Position numbers and translations under genes: made by a program. Below are positions 13,585 to 21,301 of a stretch of 21,301 nt of DNA, piece by piece. The stretch is from OFTM10 sp964196195 (GTDB lineage Bacteria > Actinomycetota > Acidimicrobiia > Acidimicrobiales > Aldehydirespiratoraceae), in assembly GCA_964196195.1 (NCBI GenBank), contig CAXMSE010000091.1, forward strand, positions 1 through 21,301, in the 5' to 3' direction. A model generated the notes under the pieces. The model saw nothing but the letters and a program-made list of their open reading frames with translations. It was not told the origin of the DNA and searched no databases. The stretch's first letter is position 1, and every line of letters begins with the position of its first letter.

Positions 13585-14594
13585 GCCAGCGCCCTGGCCC
13601 GAAGGGGGGTGGCGCGGCGAAGGAGCTCGAAGGTGAGGTGTCGGCCCGAACGACGGAATCGGTACAGGCAGGCGAGCCGGAACCAGGTGTGGCGCTCGAC
13701 TGCGGCAAGCCGATCGGTGTCCAAGGCTCGCTCATTGCGGTAGGCGTGGTACAGGAGGTCGGCGCGGGCCTCGCCGACGGCCGACGGCTGGCGAGCCTGG
13801 AGTGAACGGAGTTGGAGGTGGACGGCCAGATTGGCTACGTCATCCTCCGGTGAGCCGCGTCCTGTGTTGTCGAAATCGATGAGGCCCACCCCGCTGTCGG
13901 TCACGATGATGTTCTTGTCGTGGAGGTCGCCATGGATCAGCGTTTGTGGCGCGGCACCGAGATCGGGCAGGTCGCGTGCGACCCGGGCTAGGGGGACCGC
14001 GGCGTCGGGTTCGACGCGGGCGACCGTCTCGATCCACCGGTCGGGTGGGTCGAGGCTCCGGGTCGACAACTCGTCGGGTGCCGGTGTGTTGTGGAAGGCG
14101 GCGAGCCCTCTGGCGACTCTCTCGATGGCGCTGGGGACTTCGTCGCCGCGAAAGGGCCGATGGAGGATCTCGTGAAGCGCTGGGCCGCGAATCGCGCTGA
14201 GTTCGATCCACCCAGAGTTGTCGGCGGCGATGACTCGAGGCACTACGAACCGCGGATTTGTGGCTGCCAGGAGTTCGTGGCCTGCCACCAGCGCATCGAA
14301 TCGTTTCGGGCGGACGACCTTGATATAGCTGTCAGGAGTAGCGATGATCGCGCGGCGACCCGAACGGTATCCGATCAGGGATCCCCTCCGGAGCGCCGAC
14401 TTCAGCGCCGGGAGTTTCACGTCGCGACACGGTTCGACGGGTCGGATATGTCCCTGTTCCGGATCGAGCGTTCCCCATCGCCCGTCGGGGGTACGAAGCG
14501 TCCAGACGCCGACACGACGGGGATAGGCGGTGATCCAACGTTCGAGGAAGATGGGGGCCGAGGTCGGCCTCACCGGCGCCATTGCGGCGGTCAT
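13575..14594 (-). CDS. APH-fold phosphotransferase (aminoglycoside/choline kinase superfamily)
   Basis: The 339-residue protein has the kinase-like fold of the APH superfamily. YIKVVRP contains the likely ATP-binding lysine K92, HGDLHDKN (221-228) is the catalytic loop with D223 and N228, and LIDFDNTG (238-245) carries the metal-binding aspartate. The substrate could be a sugar, amino alcohol or antibiotic. Its position as last gene of a glycosyltransferase-ABC exporter operon favours phosphorylation of a glycan precursor or carrier, but this is inference from context. The ATG at 14594 overlaps the exporter stop (ATGA), so the two are translationally coupled; an in-frame ATG at codon 5 is an alternative start. 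The N-terminal 75 residues are an atypical extension. Confidence 0.85.
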   Translation of the reverse strand: MTAAMAPVRPTSAPIFLERWITAYPRRVGVWTLRTPDGRWGTLDPEQGHIRPVEPCRDVKLPALKSALRRGSLIGYRSGRRAIIATPDSYIKVVRPKRFDALVAGHELLAATNPRFVVPRVIAADNSGWIELSAIRGPALHEILHRPFRGDEVPSAIERVARGLAAFHNTPAPDELSTRSLDPPDRWIETVARVEPDAAVPLARVARDLPDLGAAPQTLIHGDLHDKNIIVTDSGVGLIDFDNTGRGSPEDDVANLAVHLQLRSLQARQPSAVGEARADLLYHAYRNERALDTDRLAAVERHTWFRLACLYRFRRSGRHLTFELLRRATPLRARALAGA

Positions 14595-16321
14595 CGGACT
14601 GCGACCCGGGGCTGGGGCTGGCGTCGATGGATCGTGCTGAGGTCTAACTTGTAATCGGGCCTCAGTTCGCTGAGGTCTCCGTGGTGAACCACCAGCGTGG
14701 TCCGGCCCCCGGCGATGTTGGCGATGGCGCAGGCGACGGTCTCGCGGGCTTCGGGGTCGAGTCCGCTCAGAGGCTCATCGAGGAGGAGGATCGATGCGTC
14801 GCGCAAACCGGCGCGCGCCAGCATCAAGCGGCGGGCCTGACCACCCGAGAGTGAAGACCCGTCCTCGTCGAGGATTGTCTCCAAGCCGTCGGGGAACCGA
14901 TCAAGCACCGGTGTGAACAGCGCAGCATCTGAAGCGGCCCGAATCTCGTCGTCGGTGGCGTCGGGCCGCCCGAGTGTGATGTTGGAACGAATCGTGCCCC
15001 CGAATAGGACGAGGTCCTGAGGCACATACGCGATCTGGTCTCGATACGAGCGGAGCTGGAACTTGGAGATCGACTCACCTCCGATGCGGATCTCCCCGCG
15101 ATCCGGCTGGTAGAGACGAAGCAGGAGGGAGAGGAGGGTCGACTTGCCGCTCCCGTTCTCGCCGACGACCGCCACCAGCGATCCCGACGGGATGCGCACC
15201 GACAGACCGCCGAGCGAGGCGCGGCCGTCCGGATAGGTGTGAGCAACGTTGAGGAGTTCGATATCTCCGGTGAGGCGGCCGACGGGAGTCCCCACGTGAG
15301 GGTCCTCGCTCGGCTTGTCGAGAAGATCCATGACGCGGGTAGCGCACGCTGTGGCCTTGGCGATGCGGATCCCTTCAGCGGTGAGTTTTCGAATGGGCTT
15401 GTAGATCATGCGGGTGTAGGAGATGGCCAGGACGAGTTGCCCTGGCGTGATGGCACCGTCGCGGGCGCGCTTGGCGCCGAGAACGAGCACCAGCGCTACG
15501 CCTGCACCCGTGAGAATCTCGGTGAGGCGAGCCATTCGAGCCGCGTGCTTGGCGGCCGCCATAGTTGCCTGCTCCGCGCTCGAGGCATCGTTCCGGAACG
15601 CCTCTGAGGTGAGATCTTCTGCTGAGAAGGCCTTGATGAGTCCCGCCTGGCGCAGCGACTGAGCGGCCGTGGCCGCAATCGCTCCCTCCTTGCGGCGCTG
15701 CTTTCGAGCCGCGATCTTGACTGCCGACGAACCCCGCTCGATGGTGAGCCACAGCAGCGGAAGAGGGATCAAGGCCACCGTGAACAGGTGCCAGTCGACC
15801 AGGGCGAACACCACGGAGCCGCCGATCAGGATCGACCCCCGCGACAAGAGGTTGAGCCAGCTCGGGAAGAGAAGGTCTCGGATCATGTTGACGTCGCCCA
15901 TGAGGCGCATCAGGAGGTCGCCTGTGTAGTGCTGGTTGTGTTCGGCCAACTCCATGCGCTGTATGTGTTCGAACACTTCGCTCCGGATCCGAACGGTGGC
16001 CTTCCTGCTCACGCGGGCCACCACCAGCTGGAGGCGCTCGTTGGCCAAGCCGAGCAGGAGCGGGATCGCGAAGGCGACCGCGGCGAAGACCGCGATCGGG
16101 GCGATCGCCACCTTGCTGGTGTCCTCGGCTGTCACGAGATGGTCGACAACCAGGGTGATCGGCCATGGCTTCAACAGCTCGAGGGCGGTGACGCCGAGGG
16201 CAAGCAGGACGGCAGCCGTGATGCGCAGACGCTGGCCCCTCAGGGCCGGGCGAAACGTGGCAAAGGCGAGGCGGAGCTCAGACCGGGGCAGCTCCATCGG
16301 GTGGCGGCTCCCGACGCGCAT
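14591..16321 (-). CDS. ABC exporter, fused permease-ATPase half-transporter (MsbA-like)
   Basis: The 576-residue protein is a full half-transporter. Its membrane domain (about 15-320) has hydrophobic helices near 32-60, 72-92, 155-192 and 265-300, and the ATPase domain follows from about 352. Walker A is GENGSGKS (387-394), the Q-loop is YVPQDLVLFG (432-441), the signature is LSGGQ (491-495), Walker B is ILLLDEP (511-517), and the H-loop histidine follows in LVVHH. It should work as a homodimer exporting a lipid-linked or hydrophobic molecule. With three glycosyltransferase genes directly upstream, a glycolipid or oligosaccharide-lipid is the likely cargo. The ATG at 16321 shares a base with the upstream stop (TGATG); GTG at 16324 is possible. 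Confidence 0.92.
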   Translation of the reverse strand: MRVGSRHPMELPRSELRLAFATFRPALRGQRLRITAAVLLALGVTALELLKPWPITLVVDHLVTAEDTSKVAIAPIAVFAAVAFAIPLLLGLANERLQLVVARVSRKATVRIRSEVFEHIQRMELAEHNQHYTGDLLMRLMGDVNMIRDLLFPSWLNLLSRGSILIGGSVVFALVDWHLFTVALIPLPLLWLTIERGSSAVKIAARKQRRKEGAIAATAAQSLRQAGLIKAFSAEDLTSEAFRNDASSAEQATMAAAKHAARMARLTEILTGAGVALVLVLGAKRARDGAITPGQLVLAISYTRMIYKPIRKLTAEGIRIAKATACATRVMDLLDKPSEDPHVGTPVGRLTGDIELLNVAHTYPDGRASLGGLSVRIPSGSLVAVVGENGSGKSTLLSLLLRLYQPDRGEIRIGGESISKFQLRSYRDQIAYVPQDLVLFGGTIRSNITLGRPDATDDEIRAASDAALFTPVLDRFPDGLETILDEDGSSLSGGQARRLMLARAGLRDASILLLDEPLSGLDPEARETVACAIANIAGGRTTLVVHHGDLSELRPDYKLDLSTIHRRQPQPRVAVR

Positions 16322-17409
16322 CACGCGCTCATGCGCATCGCTGAAGTGCCGAGCCGAGACACTGCGGCCACTGTGGTTGCCGCCGCGTGCCGCCAGGTCA
16401 TGGTGTCGTGAGCTCGTCGACGGCCGGCCTCGCCGAGTCGTTTACGCCAGCTCGGATCATCGAGAAGGGCGAGCACGGCGCGGGCGAGCGACTCGTCGTC
16501 TTCTGGCTCCACCACGAGGCCGGCGTCCCCCACGAGAGTGGGGAGCTCGCCCTGCTTGGTAGAGACGATTGGCAAGCCTGCGGCCAGATAGTCGATCACC
16601 TTCAGGGGACAGAAGTAGAACGGGTCGTGACGCGGGTAGGGGGCCAGTCCGATGGTCGCATCACCCAGCCGGGCCGATGCGTCTTCAGGGGAAAGAGGAC
16701 CGGTGACCGTGATCTGGCGGCGGACGCCGAGGTGTCGCGCTGTGGCCAATACGCGATCGGCGCCCTCGCCACCGCCGATGATGAGCAAGTGTGGTGCTCG
16801 ACCAGCGCGGGCGAGGTTGACGAGGAGCCGAGGGAGCCGGTCTGCGCCGTGCCAGGTCTTGGGATGCCCGAGAAATGCCAGGGTCTCATCGGCGGGTTCG
16901 GCGCGAGTCGGCTGAAACCAATCGGGTTCGAAGCCGTTGGTGACCGTCATGGTGGGACCCGTCCGCCGTTGTCCGACCCACCTTGTGAGCTCGGGGGAGA
17001 CGGTGATCACCAGATCGGCTTCTCGGAGTAGGAGGGCTTCCACCTGGTGATGATGGGCACCGACGGTGTCGGGCCGATGGGTTCGTGCCTCGTCGAGAAG
17101 GGGAGCGTTCACCTCCAGCACGAACGGCACCGCGGCGGTGCGGGCGACATCGAGTCCCGTGCGGTGTCCGAGCGAATAGCGCTCGTAGATCGCGTCCGCA
17201 CCTGCGGCCGCTTCTGGCGTCAGCTCCGGAAGCTGGCGGACGGGGACTGGGAAGGCACCCTCGGCGGGGCGTGCGCTGTAGGTGGTCACATCCTGGCCGA
17301 GAGAGATGAGGCCGGCTGCGGTGCCGCGCAGATGGAGGGCGGCACCCTTTGTGGATCCGGGAGCGATGCCGCGGTCGGCACAGATCTGGAGGATTTTCAG
17401 GCCGCTCAC
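16321..17409 (-). CDS. GT4-family glycosyltransferase
   Basis: The 362-residue protein has a GT-B fold. LKILQICADRGIAPGSTKGAA is the first Rossmann strand and loop. VSPELTRWVGQRR to TNGFEPDWF is the domain junction. LAFLGHPKTWHGADRL and LLIIGGGEGADRV begin the second domain. CPLKVIDYLAAGLPIVSTKQGELP is the nucleotide-sugar binding region with the GT4 pattern (here CPLKVIDYLA in place of the usual E-x7-E spacing). It should transfer a sugar from a nucleotide donor at the cytoplasmic membrane; donor and acceptor are unknown. The GTG at 17409 overlaps the preceding stop (GTGA), matching the overlaps elsewhere in the operon, and the family sequence begins right after it. The frame open to 17601 is a shadow extension. 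Confidence 0.9.
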   Translation of the reverse strand: MSGLKILQICADRGIAPGSTKGAALHLRGTAAGLISLGQDVTTYSARPAEGAFPVPVRQLPELTPEAAAGADAIYERYSLGHRTGLDVARTAAVPFVLEVNAPLLDEARTHRPDTVGAHHHQVEALLLREADLVITVSPELTRWVGQRRTGPTMTVTNGFEPDWFQPTRAEPADETLAFLGHPKTWHGADRLPRLLVNLARAGRAPHLLIIGGGEGADRVLATARHLGVRRQITVTGPLSPEDASARLGDATIGLAPYPRHDPFYFCPLKVIDYLAAGLPIVSTKQGELPTLVGDAGLVVEPEDDESLARAVLALLDDPSWRKRLGEAGRRRAHDTMTWRHAAATTVAAVSRLGTSAMRMSA

Positions 17410-18665
17410 GCGGCGCTCAGACTTGTTACCGCGGCTGATGGCTGGGCTGTGGCGAAGATCTCGATGAGCTGGGTGATGGTGTTTGCTCGGTCGAACTTTT
17501 CGGCGAGTTTCGGGGGCCCTGCAGCCGACATCGAGTCGGCCAGTGCCGCGTTGTCGAGCAGGGCCACGATGCCGGCCGCCATGGCTCGGGAGCTGTCGCA
17601 ATCGACGAGAAGGCCCTCGACTCCGTTGTTGATGATCTCGGGAATCCCGGCGACAGCAGTGGTGACGACCGGAGTTCCGGCGCCCAGCGCCTCCAGCAGA
17701 ACGGTGGGAAGAGCGTCCTGGTTGCCATCATCGCCAACGCGGCAGGGGGCACAAAGGACCTCCGCTCGCCGCATCCAGTCGGCCACCTTGTTCTGGGGGA
17801 GGGGGCCGGTGAAGGTAACCCGATCGAGTATCCCCAGCTGCAGGGCCTTACTTTCGAGCGCCTCCTTGTCGTCGCCATCGCCCACCAGCACGCAGTGCAA
17901 ATCGGGACGCGCTGGTGCCAGTTCGGCGACTGCGTCGAGCAGTAGGTCGAATCCCTTCTTCTCGACCATTCGGCCCACCCCCAGCACCAGCCCATCGATG
18001 CGGTCGGCTCGTGTCGATGGTGCTTCCTGAGGGCCCAGGCCGTTGTAGATCCGGACGATCCGCGCATCGGTTCCATCGAGGCGATGGGCCAGGAAGCGGA
18101 GGTTCGCGTCGCAGACGGTGACGACGGCGGTGGCGTCGGCGGCGATTCGGGCGGCGAGAGCCCAGTCGACGGTGTAGCGGTAGATGTCCTTCGCATGAGC
18201 GGTCACCGAATAGGGGAGTCCGGTGAGCAGATGCACGAGATGGGCGGTCTGAGCCGCGACCGTCACGAAGTGGGCATGGAGGTGATTGACCCCACGCTCT
18301 TTGGCTGCCTTGGCGATCTCGATGGCGTTGAGAACGAGTCGAGATCGGCGCTCGGCCGGAACCTGACCGACGAAGTCGAGCACATCGATGAGGCGGTCGA
18401 CGCGGAGGTCGGGCAAGGCCTGGAGGGCGTCGAGGAAGGCGGTCTTGTCGAGGTCGGCGACATAGTGAACAGGACCCTTCACCGAAGCGATGCCGGGATG
18501 GAACCGTCCTTCGGTGGCATGACGTAGGGAGAAGATCGACAGTTCGACGTGGTTGGCTTCGAGGCCGAGGATCTCGTTGAGGACAAATGTCTCCGACAGG
18601 CGAGGGTATTGCTTGAGGATGTAGCCGACGTGGAGGCGATCAGAGTGGATCGTGGGTTCAGGCAT
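17406..18665 (-). CDS. GT4-family glycosyltransferase, WcaL/AmsK-like
   Basis: The product (419 residues) starts with VGYILKQYPRLSETFVLNEI, the typical opening of WcaL/AmsK-type transferases of exopolysaccharide synthesis. HLHAHFV and GLPYSVTAHAKDIYRY follow in the N-domain. The C-domain has VGRMVEKKGFDLLLDAVAEL, VGDGDDKEAL, and PTVLLEALGAGTPVVTTAVAGIPEI, where the glutamates contact the nucleotide sugar. It probably adds one residue to a surface glycan. ATG at 18665 is preferred to 18671 because GGAG lies eight bases upstream of it but only two from the other. Its start overlaps the end of the preceding gene by eight bases. Confidence 0.93.
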   Translation of the reverse strand: MPEPTIHSDRLHVGYILKQYPRLSETFVLNEILGLEANHVELSIFSLRHATEGRFHPGIASVKGPVHYVADLDKTAFLDALQALPDLRVDRLIDVLDFVGQVPAERRSRLVLNAIEIAKAAKERGVNHLHAHFVTVAAQTAHLVHLLTGLPYSVTAHAKDIYRYTVDWALAARIAADATAVVTVCDANLRFLAHRLDGTDARIVRIYNGLGPQEAPSTRADRIDGLVLGVGRMVEKKGFDLLLDAVAELAPARPDLHCVLVGDGDDKEALESKALQLGILDRVTFTGPLPQNKVADWMRRAEVLCAPCRVGDDGNQDALPTVLLEALGAGTPVVTTAVAGIPEIINNGVEGLLVDCDSSRAMAAGIVALLDNAALADSMSAAGPPKLAEKFDRANTITQLIEIFATAQPSAAVTSLSAA

Positions 18666-19809
18666 GGGCATGGCTCCGGTTCAGGCGAGATGAGGTGGTG
18701 AGTGTGGCAGCGGCGGTTGCCACCCCTGAGAGGTCGACGCTGGGGGGCCGCGGCTCGGGGTGACACGTCGTGATGAAGTCCTGTATGCGGTCCGGCGAGA
18801 GTTCATCGACCGGGCAGTGGGCGAGGTGGGTGACCGCGGCTAGCCGTGTGGCCCGGATGTGTTGTTCGATCCGCGGTCGGCGACGCGGCACGAGCAGCGA
18901 TGGCACGCCGACGGCCAACTCCTCCACAACGGTGTTGTAGCCGGCCATCGAAACGACTCCCGCCGCCGACGCGATCAGCGAGCGCATCCGATGTGAGAAT
19001 TCGATGACATCGACCGACGGCAGGCTCTCGGCCCTCACCAGGAGTTCGGCTCTTCGTCCGGCTGAAAGGAGCGGGCCGGTGACGATTGTGGATCTCATGC
19101 CGGAGGTGGCGCCCGCCTCGACCGCGTCGAGATAGGAGCGCAGGACGGCTTGGCCGTCGCCTCCACCTCCCGGGGTGACCAGTAGGAAGGGTGTGTCGGT
19201 GACGGCTTCGGGCATCGTTGGGGCCACATAGCCGGTGTGGGAGACGGTGGCCCTGGTGCGTTGGGCGAGTCCGAGCTCGTGGGCGGTGGTGGCGACCCGT
19301 GGATCGCCGTAGACGAGAATCTCGTCGTATTGGTCGAGTTGGTCCCACACACCATCTCGTTGCCATGCATCGTCTACCCGGGTTGCGTCGTCGACGATGT
19401 CTCGCATGCCGAGTACCAACCGGGGACCGACAATGAGCCCGTCGAGGAAACGAAGGGTCGGCTCCAGCTCTCCGCCCATACCGAGAGGGGAGTGGTCGAC
19501 CAGGATCACGTCGGGGCGGTAGGCCTCCACGGCGGACCGAATCAGCTTGCCGCGTAGCTCGATCAGGCGGCTGATCCCGTCACCGAGTTTGCGAGGTTCG
19601 TAGGCCCCTGCGTCGTTCTTGGTCGCGGTTGGGAGCTTGACGGTGTCGACTCTCTCGGGGAGGGAGAAGGCCTGGGCCATGGGTGAGCCGGTGACGATCA
19701 GCACCTCATTGAGGGGGTCGGCACCCACGAGGCCGGAGGCCAGGAGGCCGCAACGGCGGAAGTGGCCAAGGCCATATGTGTCGTGGCTGTAGAGAAGGAA
19801 GCGAGTCAT
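18658..19809 (-). CDS. COG4671-like glycosyltransferase (MurG-type C-domain)
   Basis: The 383-residue protein opens with RFLLYSHDTYGLGHFRRC, the hallmark of a predicted glycosyltransferase group (COG4671). It ends with a GT28/MurG-like C-domain: LLVTPGGGGDGQAVL, STIVTGPLL, SHRMRSLIASAAGVVSMAGYNTVVEELAVGVPSLLVPRRRPRIEQHIRA. The AGYNT and the PRIEQ stretches fit the nucleotide-sugar site. The reaction is not established. It is the first gene of the five-gene minus-strand operon; the ATG at 19809 is where family homology begins, although the frame is open to 19950. No good ribosome site is visible before it, so a leader of unusual type is possible. Confidence 0.9.
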   Translation of the reverse strand: MTRFLLYSHDTYGLGHFRRCGLLASGLVGADPLNEVLIVTGSPMAQAFSLPERVDTVKLPTATKNDAGAYEPRKLGDGISRLIELRGKLIRSAVEAYRPDVILVDHSPLGMGGELEPTLRFLDGLIVGPRLVLGMRDIVDDATRVDDAWQRDGVWDQLDQYDEILVYGDPRVATTAHELGLAQRTRATVSHTGYVAPTMPEAVTDTPFLLVTPGGGGDGQAVLRSYLDAVEAGATSGMRSTIVTGPLLSAGRRAELLVRAESLPSVDVIEFSHRMRSLIASAAGVVSMAGYNTVVEELAVGVPSLLVPRRRPRIEQHIRATRLAAVTHLAHCPVDELSPDRIQDFITTCHPEPRPPSVDLSGVATAAATLTTSSRLNRSHAHA

Positions 19810-19949
19810 GTTCAGCCCACGATGACTCCGATCGCCGGGTTGAAACGATAGGAGAAGCGCAAAAGAACCATAAGCATTCCAGGCGCTGGCCAGTGGCACA
19901 CGTGGCACGGATACCTCGCCGCGTGGCGGAAACTGGGCATGTTCAACCA

Positions 19950-19982
19950 AGTTGCTAAATCTTGGATAAAAGATTCACAACT
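19950..19982. promoter_or_regulatory. 33-bp imperfect palindrome, possible operator or terminator
   Basis: AATCTT (19958-19963) and AAGATT (19970-19975) are perfect inverted arms around GGATAA. AGTTG (19950-19954) and CAACT (19978-19982) extend the symmetry with a one-base offset. The element lies about 140 bp before the glycan operon start and is AT-rich in a GC-rich genome. It could bind a dimeric regulator, or fold as a hairpin in a transcript. Confidence 0.4.
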
Positions 19983-19986
19983 CTGG

Positions 19987-20009
19987 AGAGTGACCTTGTT
20001 TGCCACTCT
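19987..20009. promoter_or_regulatory. Second inverted repeat, AGAGTG-N11-CACTCT
   Basis: AGAGTG (19987-19992) and CACTCT (20004-20009) are six-base arms with an 11-base spacer, one helical turn and a half between centres. It directly follows the palindrome at 19950-19982, as tandem operators do. No known regulator site was recognised. Confidence 0.35.
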
Positions 20010-20086
20010 GGGCGTCATGTAGCTTCCAACTCGTTGAGCCGCTCGGACAAGGCGGTGTTCTAGGGAATTGGGCGATCTTGAGCAAA

Positions 20087-20374
20087 ATGGGGGGCGACCG
20101 GGCGAGAACTCTGACCGCATTGACGGGTTTCGTCGCGTTTGCTGTCGGTACTGTTCTTCAGCTCCGACACAGTGGTCAGCACGAAGCAAACGAGGTTCAC
20201 CCGCTACTGCACGGCGCCAGGGATGTTGCCCTTTCGGTTCCTCTCTTCCCGGCGGCGATCGTCGTTGGCCTCGAGAAGCCAGGTGTGCTCAAGACCAAGC
20301 CGAAGGTGCTGTCATCGGTTCAGGTCGCTTCACCAGCAACGCCCGTTTCAGGGAGCCCGTCCTTTGTCGGCTGA
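20087..20374 (+). CDS. Possible small membrane protein, or remnant of a larger one
   Basis: This frame encodes 95 residues with two hydrophobic segments, TALTGFVAFAVGTVLQL and VALSVPLFPAAIVVGL. They are joined by a polar loop HSGQHEANEVHPLLHGARD rich in histidine and acid residues. The loop followed by an Arg-Asp and a hydrophobic helix recalls the membrane parts of larger actinobacterial proteins, for example membrane-linked multicopper oxidases, but I cannot name a family. The frame can extend to a TTG at 20000. There is no good ribosome site and the tail after residue 60 looks random, so it may be a decayed gene. It ends 40 bp before the M23 gene, with which it could be co-transcribed. Confidence 0.35.
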   Translation: MGGDRARTLTALTGFVAFAVGTVLQLRHSGQHEANEVHPLLHGARDVALSVPLFPAAIVVGLEKPGVLKTKPKVLSSVQVASPATPVSGSPSFVG

Positions 20375-20414
20375 CCAGAACCAAAGCCCACCCGTCATCT
20401 CGAGAGGAATACCC

Positions 20415-21230
20415 ATGCCAAGAGTTTCCCGGTTAGCCGTGCTGGTTGTAGTTCTGGGCACGGTGTTCGGGTCGGGTTCCGTCGTTTCCGCGGCGGAGGA
20501 TTCAGAGATCGATGTCGACTCCGGATCCGACGAAGTGGAGGAAACCGAGAGCGACGACGGGGGTGGGCAGAGCGAGGCCGAGAACGACGACACTGAGGGT
20601 GGAGTTGTCGTACCGATGGTCTTTCCGGTCGCAGCCGAACACGGTTTCATAAATGGCTGGCACTTTCCTCGCGATGGCGGCGCTCGGCTTCACGAGGGGA
20701 TCGACATCATGGCCGAGCGTCACTCGCTCCTGGTGGCCGCAGTTGACGGTGTGATCGAAACTGTCCGTCATTCCAACTCTGGCAGGGCCGGCAACATGGT
20801 GATCTTGAGAGGTGATGACGGGAATCGCTTCTACTACATCCATCTGAACAATGATGAACCTGGCACCGACAATGGGGCGAATATAGCGGAGCAGGCATTT
20901 GCACCTGGTATTGCGGTAGGTACTCAGGTAAATGCCGGTGACCCAATTGGGTTCGTCGGCGACTCCGGAAACGCCGAAAACACGGCTCCTCATGTTCATT
21001 TCGGTCTGAAGGTCGCAGCTGGCGAAACCATCAATCCATACTGGAGCCTCACTGGGGCCGATGCTGAGGGCCAGACAACCAGGGCGTTCGGCAGTCTCGC
21101 TGTCACCGGTCCCCGCGGTTGGGGCTACCCCGCGGTTGGATTTGTCTTGTTGGTCGGCGGCGCGTTGTGTCTCATCACCTCATCCCGGCTCAGTCGTTAC
21201 GCTCAGCGACCGGCATCGTCGGTCTGCTGA
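20415..21230 (+). CDS. Secreted M23 (LytM-type) peptidase-like protein with LAVTG sorting signal
   Basis: The 271-residue protein begins with a signal peptide (hydrophobic 6-24, likely cleavage after VVSA at 26). A strongly acidic linker at 28-62 leads to an M23 domain at about 67-210. The zinc-site residues are all present: H93 and D97 in LHEGIDI, and HVH at 193-195; H143 in YYIHL fits the second active-site histidine. Such domains cut peptidoglycan cross-bridges or stems. The C-terminus has LAVTG (228-232), a hydrophobic helix (about 238-256) and arginines (SSRLSRYAQR). This is the layout of a sortase substrate; LAxTG is the motif of class E sortases in actinobacteria. The protein should thus be fixed to the cell wall. 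AGGA six bases before the ATG at 20415 supports this start. Confidence 0.88.
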   Translation: MPRVSRLAVLVVVLGTVFGSGSVVSAAEDSEIDVDSGSDEVEETESDDGGGQSEAENDDTEGGVVVPMVFPVAAEHGFINGWHFPRDGGARLHEGIDIMAERHSLLVAAVDGVIETVRHSNSGRAGNMVILRGDDGNRFYYIHLNNDEPGTDNGANIAEQAFAPGIAVGTQVNAGDPIGFVGDSGNAENTAPHVHFGLKVAAGETINPYWSLTGADAEGQTTRAFGSLAVTGPRGWGYPAVGFVLLVGGALCLITSSRLSRYAQRPASSVC

Positions 21231-21301
21231 ACCTCTAGGTCACCGGCTCACCGCTCAACCGAGGTGACGGGCCGCCGATCGGAACCTCGAGGAGGGTGCG
21301 T

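Larger units (their letters stand above)
19810..20414. other. Intergenic region, AT-richer, with two inverted repeats and one doubtful small ORF
   Basis: These 605 bp separate the divergent glycan operon and the M23 gene and must hold both promoters. The stretch 19940-20010 is clearly less GC-rich than its surroundings. No tRNA, riboswitch or mobile-element end was recognised. The possible small membrane ORF at 20087-20374 and the inverted repeats are listed separately. Confidence 0.6.

Noticed and set aside
21239..21268. Terminator hairpin GTCACC...GGTGAC after the M23 gene
   Set aside because: Six pairs with an 18-base loop and no T-tract is too weak to call in GC-rich DNA.
1..21301. CRISPR arrays, insertion sequences, integrases, rRNA or tRNA genes
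   Set aside because: No regular direct repeats, transposase-like proteins, attachment-site repeats or RNA gene cores were seen.

Overview
The window is high-GC DNA with tightly packed genes, many overlapping by four bases (ATGA or GTGA), and codon use typical of Actinomycetota. The SUF operon with an embedded Rieske-type ferredoxin, the LAxTG-type sorting signal and the acyl-CoA dehydrogenase resembling methylsuccinyl-CoA dehydrogenase suggest a free-living actinobacterium, possibly of the Acidimicrobiia. That taxonomic placement is inference; no rRNA gene is present.

Region 1 (1-4074). The 3' end of a CapA-like metallophosphoesterase meets a minus-strand operon head to tail. That operon reads: a thioredoxin-fold protein fused to a large uncharacterised domain (4074-2614), a UGSC-family selenoprotein (2617-2096), and an N-terminally extended acyl-CoA dehydrogenase (2071-491). 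The selenoprotein gene looks like two short ORFs, but they join through an in-frame TGA at 2341-2339 in the motif U-G-S-C. A bacterial SECIS-like hairpin with a GU-containing loop begins 13 nt after that TGA. This is the strongest discovery signal in the window.

Region 2 (4255-5828). A compact plus-strand operon encodes a flavin reductase, a gamma-carbonic-anhydrase-like protein with an altered metal site, and a low-molecular-weight protein tyrosine phosphatase.

Region 3 (5925-9064). A DUF1800-family protein with a membrane anchor and a Thr/Pro-rich stalk overlaps a Tat-exported DUF1501 protein by four bases. These two families are usually paired.

Region 4 (9126-13556). The SUF iron-sulfur cluster assembly genes are ordered sufB - four-cysteine hypothetical - sufD - Rieske ferredoxin - sufC. 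No sufR, sufS or sufU is present. The four-cysteine protein is an unrecognised possible SUF accessory.

Region 5 (19809-13575, minus strand). Five almost fully overlapping genes encode a COG4671-like glycosyltransferase, two GT4 glycosyltransferases (one WcaL-like), an MsbA-type ABC exporter and an APH-fold kinase. Together they look like a dedicated pathway for assembly and export of a glycoconjugate.

Region 6 (19810-21301). An AT-richer intergenic region carries two inverted repeats and one doubtful small membrane ORF. It is followed by a secreted M23 (LytM) peptidase-like protein ending in an LAVTG cell-wall sorting signal.
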